A stretch of 64,000 nt of DNA from RGIG9060 sp052173655 (lineage in GTDB: Bacteria > Spirochaetota > Spirochaetia > Treponematales > Treponemataceae). The notes beneath the pieces are model-generated. The model saw only the letters and a list, made by a program, of their open reading frames with translations. It was not told the origin of the DNA and made no database searches. The DNA lies in assembly GCA_052173655.1 (NCBI GenBank), contig JBQMYD010000001.1, forward strand, positions 186,001-250,000. Reading direction: 5' to 3'. Positions 8,714 through 16,060 of the stretch are shown here, piece by piece. Numbering within the stretch: position 1 is the stretch's first letter; each line of letters starts with the position of its first letter. A program made the position numbers and the translations under genes.

Positions 8714-11037
8714 CAACCGACTTCCCCATTTTCAGTAAAAGAAGTATGAATTTCTCTGCCATCACAAATAAGAGGTATTCTGTCAATGCAGACTCTTTTA
8801 TTTACAACCGAAATTTTTGTTGCAAAAAAAGTATCGGCATCTATAATGTCTGTTTTTTCTGCATTTACATCGGAACCTTCAAGTATTATTTTTGTTCCGG
8901 GTTTTGCCCATGAAACATCTAGGACTTCGACACAGTCTTTGCCGTTTTTATCTTTGTAATCCGATGCTAAAAGCATTCCTCTACTTTCTACACCTCGTAT
9001 TTTTCTTGGTTTAAGGTTGTCTACAATTACAACGTGTTTTCCAAGCAATTCCTCCTCTTTTAGGTAAGGAACAAGACCGGATTGAATAATTCTTTCATTT
9101 CCGCTTCCGTCATCCAGATGTTCAATATAAAGTTTGTCGCTTTCAGGATTTTTTTCTATAGCGATAATTTTTGCCGCTTTGAGAACAATATTTTTATTAA
9201 AATTTTCAACTGGATTTATTTTTATACAATCTGTACAAGATTTTTTCTCTATTTCAGCTTGATTTTTGGATTTTGAATCTGATTTTTTTTCTTTCGCTAT
9301 TCTGTCATTTTGATTTCCTGAATATTTTTCTCTATAAAAAATCATTGAGTTGTTATCCATGGGTTTAAAGAAAATTTCATTTCCGGATACTGTAGTAAGG
9401 CCTTCAATTATTCCAAGATTGTCCCAGCCCAATGCATCCTTTTCTGCAGGTTTTCCTACAAGACTTAAAACCGGTTTTTTTCCAAAAAATGAAAGGACCT
9501 TTTTGCAATACTGCGGCATATAAGGATGTGCCATGATCATCAAATCTTTTATAACGTAACATAAGTTAAAAATAAGATTTGAACATTCTTCCGGATTTGT
9601 TTTTACTGTTTTCCATGGTTCTCCGTCTTGGAAAGCCTTGTTTGCAATTGACGATATTGCAAAAATTTCATGGAATGCATCTTTTAATTCTGCCCATTCA
9701 AGTTTATCTGTAACCTTTTTTTCTCCCTGTTTTACGGCATTCCATAAATTTTCATCAATTTTTCCGTTAGGAATATTACCGTTAAAATATCTAGTTACAA
9801 AAGTCAATGTTCTGTTTACAAGATTCCCCAGATTGCCTATTAATTCACTGTTGAGTTTTTCTTGAAAATCTTTCCACATAAACTGAGTATCTGATTTTTC
9901 CGGTCGATTATAAAATTCATAAAATCTCCAAGCATCAGCAGGAATTCCGCTTTCTTTTGCATCGTTTCCAAAAACTCCTACTCCTTTTGATTTACTGAAT
10001 TTTCCATTTTCGTAGTTTAAGTATTCCGTAGAACTCATGTGAAAAAGTTTTGTCCATTCTTTTCCTGAGCCTATCAAAGTTGATGGAAAAATAACTGTAT
10101 GAAACGGAATATTGTCTTTACCTATGAACTGAAATAAGTCTACAGGGGTTTTTGCATTTTCGGCTTTAGATTCAGACGGAAGCCACCAAGCTTTCCAGTC
10201 AAATTGAGGATCATTGAGTTTGTCGGTAAGTTCTTTGGTAATTGAAATATATCCTATTGGGGCATCAAACCAAACGTAAAAAACCTTATCTTCGTATCCT
10301 TCTTTTGGTACAGGAATTCCCCATTTTAAATCTCTGGTAATAGCTCTTTCTTGCAGACCATCTCTAATCCATGCTTGAGTCATTTGAATAGAATTTTTTG
10401 ACCATTGTCCTTTTTCGGCTGTTTCTTTCATCCAAGGTCCGTATTTTTTTTGAATTGCAGGAAGATCTATATAAAGATGTTTTGTTTCTTTTAAAATCGG
10501 GGTTGCAGAACAGGTTGAACATCTTGGAGCTATCAATTCTGTAGGTTCAAGAAGTTTTCCGCATTTTTCACACTGATCTCCTCTTGCATCTTCATGTTTA
10601 CATGCCGGACAAGTTCCAAGAATATATCTATCTGCGAGAAAGCGATTACATTTAGGGCAAAAAAGTTGCTTAGTTGTTTTTTCTTTTATGAACCCTTTTT
10701 CATCAAGACATTTAAAAAGTTCCTGTACTATCTGTGTTTGCTGTACAGTGGAAGTTCTGCCAAAATTATCAAAGGAAATATCGAACCATTTATAAATATC
10801 TTTGTGAATTGCATGATAATAGTCGCACAATTCTTTTGGAGTTTTGTTTTCAGCAAGAGCTTTTGTTTCGGTTGCAGTTCCGTATTCATCTGTTCCGCAA
10901 ATGTACATTGTCTGATAGCCACGACTTCTGCAGAATCTTGCAAAAACGTCTGCAGAAAGGACTTGTAAAATATTCCCCAAGTGTGGGATATTATTTACAT
11001 AAGGTAAAGCTGATGTAATTAATCTTCTGTTTTTCAT
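8713..11037 (-). CDS. metG: Methionyl-tRNA synthetase
   Basis: The protein (774 residues from the chosen start) charges tRNA-Met. The HIGH-type motif appears as PHLGN near residue 18, the zinc-knuckle region with four CxxC pairs around residues 125-175, and the KMSKS-type loop as KFSKS near residue 345. An anticodon-binding helical domain follows. After a lysine-rich linker, the C-terminal 110 residues form a Trbp111/EMAP-type tRNA-binding domain (KPRKIRGVESRGMLLAS). The ATG at 11037 gives the conserved N-terminus RRLITSALPYVNN. Upstream in-frame TTG (11073) and ATG (11046) fall inside the promoter, and the mRNA may be leaderless. Confidence 0.96.
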   Translation of the reverse strand: MKNRRLITSALPYVNNIPHLGNILQVLSADVFARFCRSRGYQTMYICGTDEYGTATETKALAENKTPKELCDYYHAIHKDIYKWFDISFDNFGRTSTVQQTQIVQELFKCLDEKGFIKEKTTKQLFCPKCNRFLADRYILGTCPACKHEDARGDQCEKCGKLLEPTELIAPRCSTCSATPILKETKHLYIDLPAIQKKYGPWMKETAEKGQWSKNSIQMTQAWIRDGLQERAITRDLKWGIPVPKEGYEDKVFYVWFDAPIGYISITKELTDKLNDPQFDWKAWWLPSESKAENAKTPVDLFQFIGKDNIPFHTVIFPSTLIGSGKEWTKLFHMSSTEYLNYENGKFSKSKGVGVFGNDAKESGIPADAWRFYEFYNRPEKSDTQFMWKDFQEKLNSELIGNLGNLVNRTLTFVTRYFNGNIPNGKIDENLWNAVKQGEKKVTDKLEWAELKDAFHEIFAISSIANKAFQDGEPWKTVKTNPEECSNLIFNLCYVIKDLMIMAHPYMPQYCKKVLSFFGKKPVLSLVGKPAEKDALGWDNLGIIEGLTTVSGNEIFFKPMDNNSMIFYREKYSGNQNDRIAKEKKSDSKSKNQAEIEKKSCTDCIKINPVENFNKNIVLKAAKIIAIEKNPESDKLYIEHLDDGSGNERIIQSGLVPYLKEEELLGKHVVIVDNLKPRKIRGVESRGMLLASDYKDKNGKDCVEVLDVSWAKPGTKIILEGSDVNAEKTDIIDADTFFATKISVVNKRVCIDRIPLICDGREIHTSFTENGEVG

Positions 11038-11044
11038 GAGATAC

Positions 11045-11073
11045 ATTATAGTTTTTTGTAAGCCTAGTTTCAA
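11045..11073 (-). promoter_or_regulatory. Strong sigma-70-type promoter of metG, predicting a leaderless mRNA
   Basis: On the minus strand TTGAAA (11073-11068), a 17-base spacer and a perfect TATAAT (11050-11045) are followed by only seven bases before the metG ATG. The predicted transcription start is one base before the ATG, and no Shine-Dalgarno is present. The promoter sits in the 52-base gap after the GH57-like gene, so metG and its followers can be transcribed independently of the Rnf-like operon. Confidence 0.75.
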
Positions 11074-11089
11074 TAAGAATTGTTTTAAT

Positions 11090-13063
11090 TTATTTATTTT
11101 TGCTTTTTGTATTTTTTCTTACGGGGACTATGCCTAAAAATAAAGTTTTTTCAAATTCGTATCCGGGTGGGATATCGATTTTCCAAAAAAAACTGCCGGT
11201 TGTTGCCTGATACCTTTTTTCGATGACAGAGTTTATCGGGCGGGTAATGTAAAGAGGTTGAATTATAATTCCTGCATTTTCATTTGTTTCAAAAACAAAA
11301 TTATTATTATTTTTTACATCTTTGAAGCTTGCGATTGAAACTTCATTTTCAATTACTGAAGTTTTATCTGCAAGGATTCTTTCCCTATTACCTGAATAAA
11401 TTACTTCAATTATTTGCTCGCTTTCATCTGTTCCGTTAAAACATAAATTGGATTCTACTGCAAAATAGCACTTTAGCGGCAGAGGACTTTCATTTTTAAT
11501 TATATATTGTACTTTTATACCGTCATCTGTAAACAAAAACTTTTTTTTGAGGCTTACCGGTTGTTGTAAAATTCCGTATTGAGCATTTGCCGTTAGGACA
11601 AGTTCCTTTCTTACTCTGTTGTAATTTGTTTCATGGTATATTATTTGGCTGAAAATCGTATTGTAATATGATTTTTCGTTTGTAAAAAGTTTAAAATTAT
11701 CAAAATCAATTAAGTGATCTACAAAAAGCTTTCTTGGATAAAGGTCATTTATCCCGTCATAACTTTCCGTTCTACGCATTGTATCGCAATAATTTTTTGA
11801 ATTGGAAATAAGGTCAAGTTCAAAAATAATTCCACCGCATAAAGAAATAAAAGCATTATAATTTTCTTTGTGAACAATGTATTCTTTTCTTCCGTCCATA
11901 TCATAATCAAAATTTAAAAGTGAATCGGTGATATTATTTGTTGTTTCTCTGACAGTTTTTTCGGCAAGTAAAATATTTTTATATGCATTTTCCCTGTTGT
12001 CTGCATTGCAAAATCCGGAATCACCGAGGAATAAATATGAATCTTGTGTTTGTGCTTTCCAAAGATTTTCTCTTGTTAGTTTTTTACGAACTTTGTCTCC
12101 CTTGTACTGGGCAACTATTAGACAAGAATACATCATCCTTGCGTACAAGTACAGAATTTCCTGATAAGTATTTAAAAAATTCCTGATATTTGCATTTTTT
12201 GCAACTTTTGTATCTGTGCTAACAGATTTGAATGGAGAAATTGCCCATTTTTGAATATTTTTAGGGCAACCTGCAGGAATAAAAGTTCTGATATAGTCCG
12301 TATTGTTTTTAATGTAAGTTGTAGGAATTGTAAATTCAAATAGGGGAGATTTTTCTACTAGGTCTGCAAATGTTTCAAGCCACAAAGAGTCTATTATTTT
12401 TCCTATTTCGGTTATAGAAACTGAACTAAAATGAATACGGTTGTCATTTTGATAGGCTTTTGTATGATCCAAGTGGGAGTATTTTTTTATTTTTTCCAGC
12501 AAAAACTGAGGAGCATCTACAGTATCGTTTTTGTTTAATTCTTGATACGGAATTATGTTTATGGTTTTGCCCATATCTTCTACAACAAAAATTTTTCCGT
12601 TTGGTTCGTCTTCCGGGATAAGAGAGTTATTTACTACTGCATATTCCATTCCGCAATATTTAAAACCTGAAATTAAAACAGGATCCCAAACCGTATCGCC
12701 AAGAAAAATTCCCCTATTCTTTTTTCCGAATTGTTTTCGTATTTCCGTTGTGTTTCGTTCTATTTGCCCTATTCTGTCAACCGGTAATATTAAAGGAAAG
12801 ATAGGCTCATAATATCCTCCTCCAATAATTTCAACTTGCTTTTTACTTATCAAATCACTTAAAACAATAACAGCTTCTTGATGTTTATCGTTTAGCCATT
12901 CTATAAACGGACCGGGTAAATAAAGTGAGAAAGATATCTTAGGATGATTAAACAAAAAAGTAATGAGTTTTTTTAAACCGTTGTTGTAAAGATTTTCGCA
13001 GTCATTAGATCTCATATCGGAAATATGACAGTGCATGCAGCAGCATATTGAAACAATACCCAT
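11090..13063 (-). CDS. GH57-like protein with degenerate catalytic motifs
   Basis: The 657-residue protein follows the architecture of GH57 4-alpha-glucanotransferases/alpha-amylases (N-terminal barrel, then DUF1925/1926-like beta domains). Recognisable marks are QVEIIGGGYYEPIFPLI (76-92) and DRIGQI (96-101). The active-site motifs have changed. The family's HNHQP is here MHCHIS, and the nucleophile motif WLTERV reads IFLGDTVW with Asp123 in the glutamate position. The HDDGE motif with the general acid is replaced by HFSSVS at 211-216. It may have lost glucanotransfer activity or serve as a binding or regulatory protein. A binding site AAGGA lies five bases from the ATG. It is the last gene of the Rnf-like operon, 54 bases after the 91-residue gene, and also has its own extended -10. 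Confidence 0.8.
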   Translation of the reverse strand: MGIVSICCCMHCHISDMRSNDCENLYNNGLKKLITFLFNHPKISFSLYLPGPFIEWLNDKHQEAVIVLSDLISKKQVEIIGGGYYEPIFPLILPVDRIGQIERNTTEIRKQFGKKNRGIFLGDTVWDPVLISGFKYCGMEYAVVNNSLIPEDEPNGKIFVVEDMGKTINIIPYQELNKNDTVDAPQFLLEKIKKYSHLDHTKAYQNDNRIHFSSVSITEIGKIIDSLWLETFADLVEKSPLFEFTIPTTYIKNNTDYIRTFIPAGCPKNIQKWAISPFKSVSTDTKVAKNANIRNFLNTYQEILYLYARMMYSCLIVAQYKGDKVRKKLTRENLWKAQTQDSYLFLGDSGFCNADNRENAYKNILLAEKTVRETTNNITDSLLNFDYDMDGRKEYIVHKENYNAFISLCGGIIFELDLISNSKNYCDTMRRTESYDGINDLYPRKLFVDHLIDFDNFKLFTNEKSYYNTIFSQIIYHETNYNRVRKELVLTANAQYGILQQPVSLKKKFLFTDDGIKVQYIIKNESPLPLKCYFAVESNLCFNGTDESEQIIEVIYSGNRERILADKTSVIENEVSIASFKDVKNNNNFVFETNENAGIIIQPLYITRPINSVIEKRYQATTGSFFWKIDIPPGYEFEKTLFLGIVPVRKNTKSKNK

Positions 13064-13084
13064 AATTATCCTTTATCTTACAAA

Positions 13085-13093
13085 ATTATAACA
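13085..13093 (-). promoter_or_regulatory. Extended -10 promoter before the GH57-like gene
   Basis: The minus strand reads TGTTATAAT (13093-13085), a perfect -10 hexamer with the TGn extension. It lies 21 bases before the ATG at 13063, leaving a short leader that includes an AAGGA site. The -35 region (CTGCAA at 17 bases) is poor, which is compatible with an extended -10 promoter. Confidence 0.55.
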
Positions 13094-13117
13094 CTTATTT
13101 TAAATATTTGCAGTTTT

Positions 13118-13393
13118 TTAAATTTTCCTTTTTTTAGAATTATTATCAAAAAGTTTTTTTTCAAGGCAAATCGAACAATCTTCAAATTGTTCATCCGGTA
13201 AGTTAATTTCATAATCATAAAACTTTATCAGTTTATTGGGATGCCTTTCCATTTCTGTATTATGTTCTTCTTTTTCATAACTAAAGCTGTTTTTTTTGTT
13301 TAAGGTGTTTATGTTGTAAAAAAATACTGTAAGAAAGATGATTAAGAATGAAAAAACAAAAAATAAACAGCAAAAAAGAACGGGAAAGAACAT
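13118..13393 (-). CDS. Small single-span membrane protein at the rnfB position
   Basis: A 91-residue protein with a strongly hydrophobic N-terminus (about residues 1-28) and a charged tail that includes a CSIC pair near residue 75. It starts one base after the rnfA stop and so belongs to the operon. In canonical rnf operons (CDGEAB or similar) this position holds rnfB, which has an N-terminal membrane helix and several iron-sulphur clusters. Here only the helix is comparable, and none of the RnfB cluster motifs (the GxxCGxCG type or the paired ferredoxin motifs) is present. It could be an unrelated small subunit or a remnant of RnfB. I do not recognise a family. Confidence 0.6.
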   Translation of the reverse strand: MFFPVLFCCLFFVFSFLIIFLTVFFYNINTLNKKNSFSYEKEEHNTEMERHPNKLIKFYDYEINLPDEQFEDCSICLEKKLFDNNSKKRKI

Positions 13394-13394
13394 A

Positions 13395-13946
13395 TTACCT
13401 CCAATTTACAATCCAACTGATGTTGATAGCATAAAAAGCAATCATAATTACAGCCGCACTTATTAAAATAAGACTACCGTTTTTGAATTCCTTTACGGGA
13501 TGACATGATTTTATTCTTTCCCTTATTGAATGAAGAAAGATTATTGCAGCATAGTACGAAACACAGCAACAAAGTACTATAATCAAACTGTGTGTAATAG
13601 AACAACTTTCCTGTACTCCTATAAAAATTGCAGGAAAAGCAATACCTATATCTATAAAAGAAATTTGTATTAACTTTGAAAAAATAATTGAGGAAAAAAT
13701 CGTAAAAATTAATTGAATCAAAGCTATAACAAGCGGAAAAAGTTCTGTAAGTTTTAAAGGTCCTAGAATATAAAAAGTTACCAAATATGACAAGGATGTA
13801 ACAACTGAACATGTCAACATCGTTTGCAGTATATGAAAAATCGGATTTTTAAAATTGGAAATAATCATAACTTTTTTAAAACCAATGCCGTATATGTATA
13901 CTGCGGAAACAAAGAAAAAATAATAAAAAATCGTATTAAAAATCAT
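13395..13946 (-). CDS. rnfA: RnfA-like integral membrane subunit lacking the conserved cysteines
   Basis: A 183-residue protein with six predicted membrane helices, in the size and position of RnfA/NqrE. Weak similarity runs along the whole chain: ILGPLKL and LIQLIFTIFSSIIFSKL match the third and fourth helices, and IGIAFPAIFIG matches the 'GIYLPLITTNC' helix. In the family one cysteine in LGICPFLG and one in TTNCAVLG hold the intramembrane [2Fe-2S] cluster shared with RnfE. Here these positions read YGIGFKKV and IFIGVQES. The ATG overlaps the rnfE stop by four bases. The name depends on operon order as much as on sequence. Confidence 0.65.
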   Translation of the reverse strand: MIFNTIFYYFFFVSAVYIYGIGFKKVMIISNFKNPIFHILQTMLTCSVVTSLSYLVTFYILGPLKLTELFPLVIALIQLIFTIFSSIIFSKLIQISFIDIGIAFPAIFIGVQESCSITHSLIIVLCCCVSYYAAIIFLHSIRERIKSCHPVKEFKNGSLILISAAVIMIAFYAINISWIVNWR

Positions 13947-14554
13947 TTTTCTGCCTCCTTTTTGCGGTTATTAAACTTTTTTGTGGCAAAAGTGTATATG
14001 CTAAGAAAGATCGAAAGCATTAAAACTGCAAATGGAATAGATCCTCCAAAAAAGGTTTGATTGTCAATGTTTAGTGCAGGTAAAGCAAATTCTATCAAAG
14101 CGCTTCTTCCCGGCAAAGAAAAAGTTTTATAACCTATGTAATCTCTAAGAAAAAAGAAAAAAAGACTGAAAGAACAAAATTTTAAACAATTAACAATATT
14201 TTTTTTAAGAATCAAAGATAATTTTGAGTGTTCAGAATCATTCAGATAAGAAATCATCATTGAAGAAAAAGCTGTAAGATAGATTGTGTAGTTAATGTAA
14301 ATTCCCATTACAGGGGAAAAAAGAATTATCAGTTGCTTAAAAAACATACAAAGTAAAATCTGCATTATAAACATATAGATTGAAGCGGAATCAGCAAATA
14401 AAAATTTTTTTATAAGTTCATTCATAAGAGTGCCCAAAATTGTTAAAAAAATAATGCCTATACAAAGTATAAGTCCTACGGCAAATCTACCTGTTGCGGG
14501 AATTAAAAAAGTTGTGGCTGCTGCAATGTAAACAAGATTTGAATATTTATTCAT
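13943..14554 (-). CDS. rnfE: RnfE-like integral membrane subunit lacking the conserved cysteines
   Basis: A 203-residue protein with about six membrane helices, matching RnfE/NqrD in length, topology and operon place. The family's LGLCPALAVT reads YIAAATTFLIPAT, and the second motif VNCIILGRAE is replaced by INYTIYLTAFSS, so both cluster cysteines are missing, as in its partner RnfA. I start the gene at the ATG at 14554, which overlaps the rnfG stop as ATGA. A longer start at 14596 would overlap rnfG by 46 bases and add a hydrophilic tail not expected in this family. It is encoded between rnfG and rnfA. Confidence 0.62.
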   Translation of the reverse strand: MNKYSNLVYIAAATTFLIPATGRFAVGLILCIGIIFLTILGTLMNELIKKFLFADSASIYMFIMQILLCMFFKQLIILFSPVMGIYINYTIYLTAFSSMMISYLNDSEHSKLSLILKKNIVNCLKFCSFSLFFFFLRDYIGYKTFSLPGRSALIEFALPALNIDNQTFFGGSIPFAVLMLSIFLSIYTFATKKFNNRKKEAEK

Positions 14555-15018
14555 TTGTGACTCTTTATAATTATTTTTGTAAGATTTTTGTTCCAATAAC
14601 CTATAATTTGATCCGTAATTCCGTAGGTTATAGGATTTTGCTGAGAATTTTTTATACCGGCTATTCCAAAAAATTCAAAATGTGTTTCATTTCCCAAAAA
14701 AACTACGGGAATAGGTCCGTTTAACCCTATAATTCTTGAAAGTACCGCATATTGGCAATCAGCATTATTATTACTAAGATCTTGTACTTCAAAAAAGTAT
14801 GCAGTATCCGAAAACGCAGAATTTATAAAAACTCTCTGCCCTATTTTGTATCTTCCTTTTTCTTTTTGTTCTAAAACTGTAACTAAGGTTTTAGTTATCT
14901 GCTTATTTTGTATCGGACGTGTAAAAATACACATAAAGACAATAGCAGCAAAAAAAATCAAAAAAATTGAAATTATGATTGACGAAATGATAAGACTTTT
15001 TTTTGTAGTTTCAAGCAT
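14551..15018 (-). CDS. rnfG: RnfG-like periplasmic subunit without a flavinylation motif
   Basis: A 155-residue protein with one N-terminal membrane helix (about 8-32) and an extracytoplasmic domain, in the rnfG position between rnfD and rnfE. The TRPIQNKQI section after the helix resembles the RnfG/NqrC pattern 'TKPxIxxN'. It is shorter than usual (normally near 200 residues). The covalent FMN site, a [D]xxSGATxxS-type sequence near the C-terminus, is absent; the corresponding region reads PITYGITDQII. It overlaps rnfD by eight bases. The assignment relies strongly on order in the operon. Confidence 0.6.
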   Translation of the reverse strand: MLETTKKSLIISSIIISIFLIFFAAIVFMCIFTRPIQNKQITKTLVTVLEQKEKGRYKIGQRVFINSAFSDTAYFFEVQDLSNNNADCQYAVLSRIIGLNGPIPVVFLGNETHFEFFGIAGIKNSQQNPITYGITDQIIGYWNKNLTKIIIKSHK

Positions 15019-16060
15019 AATTATTTTTCCTTAAACGTTTTTCCATAAGTAGCGAATATATTTTTTCTTCAAAATATTGAATAAATGGAGAAATTATATT
15101 AACAAGAAGTATTGTAAACATACATCCTATCGAAGAAGTCCCGCATCCGCAAATAAAAAATGCTATAACGCCTGCTATAAAAGCATAAATTATTTTTCCA
15201 AAAAAACTGCCGGGTGCAGTTCCATAAAAATCCAAAAGGAAAAAAGCAGTGAACAGTGTTCCGCTTGTTAAAAAAGCAAAAAGAATATCACCTTGTCCTA
15301 CAACGCCTGTAAACGGAGTTTGTGAAAAAAGCAAAACAAGAATTCCATATACAAACAGAAAAACTCCGGGGATAACCCAATTAAGCATATCAAACGAAAA
15401 GAGAAAAACAGAACTTAAAAGTACTAAAATGTTAAAACGAAAAGCCGGAATTGAAGATTGTGAATCCCAAAACAAGCTTATGTATCCTGCAGGAATTTCT
15501 ATTCCAAAAGTTGAAAATATATGAGTGTTCAGCCAAAAAGAAATTGAAGAATCATCATTGAGAACCGGAATTGCTCCGCTTTGAATTAAATCTATACCCG
15601 GTTTTCCGTTTTCAATAATAGATGGACTTATTAACACTTCCGGAAAAAAAGAAATACCCGTCAGATAAAGGATAACAACTGTAAAAGCAACTGGATTTAT
15701 CCATGAATCTGAAAGTAAACCGAAAAAGTATTTTGAGAAAAACAATGAAATATAAACTGCAAAAAAAATCGGTATGATTGGATAGTTTGAGGGGATAAAC
15801 ATTCCTATCATAACTCCGTGAATTACAGCTGTCATGTTAAAAATAGTTTTTATTTTTCGTACTCTGTTATTTGTAAATTCAGCACAAACTGAAGCTATCG
15901 TTGACAATGCTATGATGATAATTGAATTGAATGATTTTGTAATGAAAAGCATGAAAATTTGCATACACAACAGAATCAAAATGGAAATGGAAATATTTGT
16001 AAGAGATGGAACCAGATATGTGAAAGGAGCTTTATCCGGGCTTCTAAACTTCTTTTTCAT
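15011..16060 (-). CDS. rnfD: RnfD-like integral membrane subunit, flavin-accepting threonine replaced
   Basis: A 349-residue membrane protein of the RnfD/NqrB family, the flavin-carrying core of the ion pump. It shows the typical N-terminal SPDKAP (family: SPHxR), the helix with TAVIHGVMIGMFIPSNYP, and the SKYFFGLLSDSWINPVAF section that corresponds to 'GKxxFGGxGxNxFNPA'. The covalent FMN motif SGATP is here SGAIP (residues 161-165), so the threonine that carries FMN is Ile164. The gene overlaps rnfC by 17 bases and rnfG by eight. If functional, it cannot carry the standard phosphoester-linked FMN at this site. Confidence 0.8.
   Translation of the reverse strand: MKKKFRSPDKAPFTYLVPSLTNISISILILLCMQIFMLFITKSFNSIIIIALSTIASVCAEFTNNRVRKIKTIFNMTAVIHGVMIGMFIPSNYPIIPIFFAVYISLFFSKYFFGLLSDSWINPVAFTVVILYLTGISFFPEVLISPSIIENGKPGIDLIQSGAIPVLNDDSSISFWLNTHIFSTFGIEIPAGYISLFWDSQSSIPAFRFNILVLLSSVFLFSFDMLNWVIPGVFLFVYGILVLLFSQTPFTGVVGQGDILFAFLTSGTLFTAFFLLDFYGTAPGSFFGKIIYAFIAGVIAFFICGCGTSSIGCMFTILLVNIISPFIQYFEEKIYSLLMEKRLRKNNYA

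Noticed and set aside
13474..13812. A 112-codon frame inside rnfA in another frame
   Set aside because: Composition (Phe/Tyr/Cys/Ser-rich) is typical of a shadow frame, and rnfA itself has the expected topology and coupling.
14555..14596. Longer rnfE start
   Set aside because: It would overlap rnfG by 46 bases and add a hydrophilic tail; the ATGA overlap at 14554 matches the other junctions of this operon.
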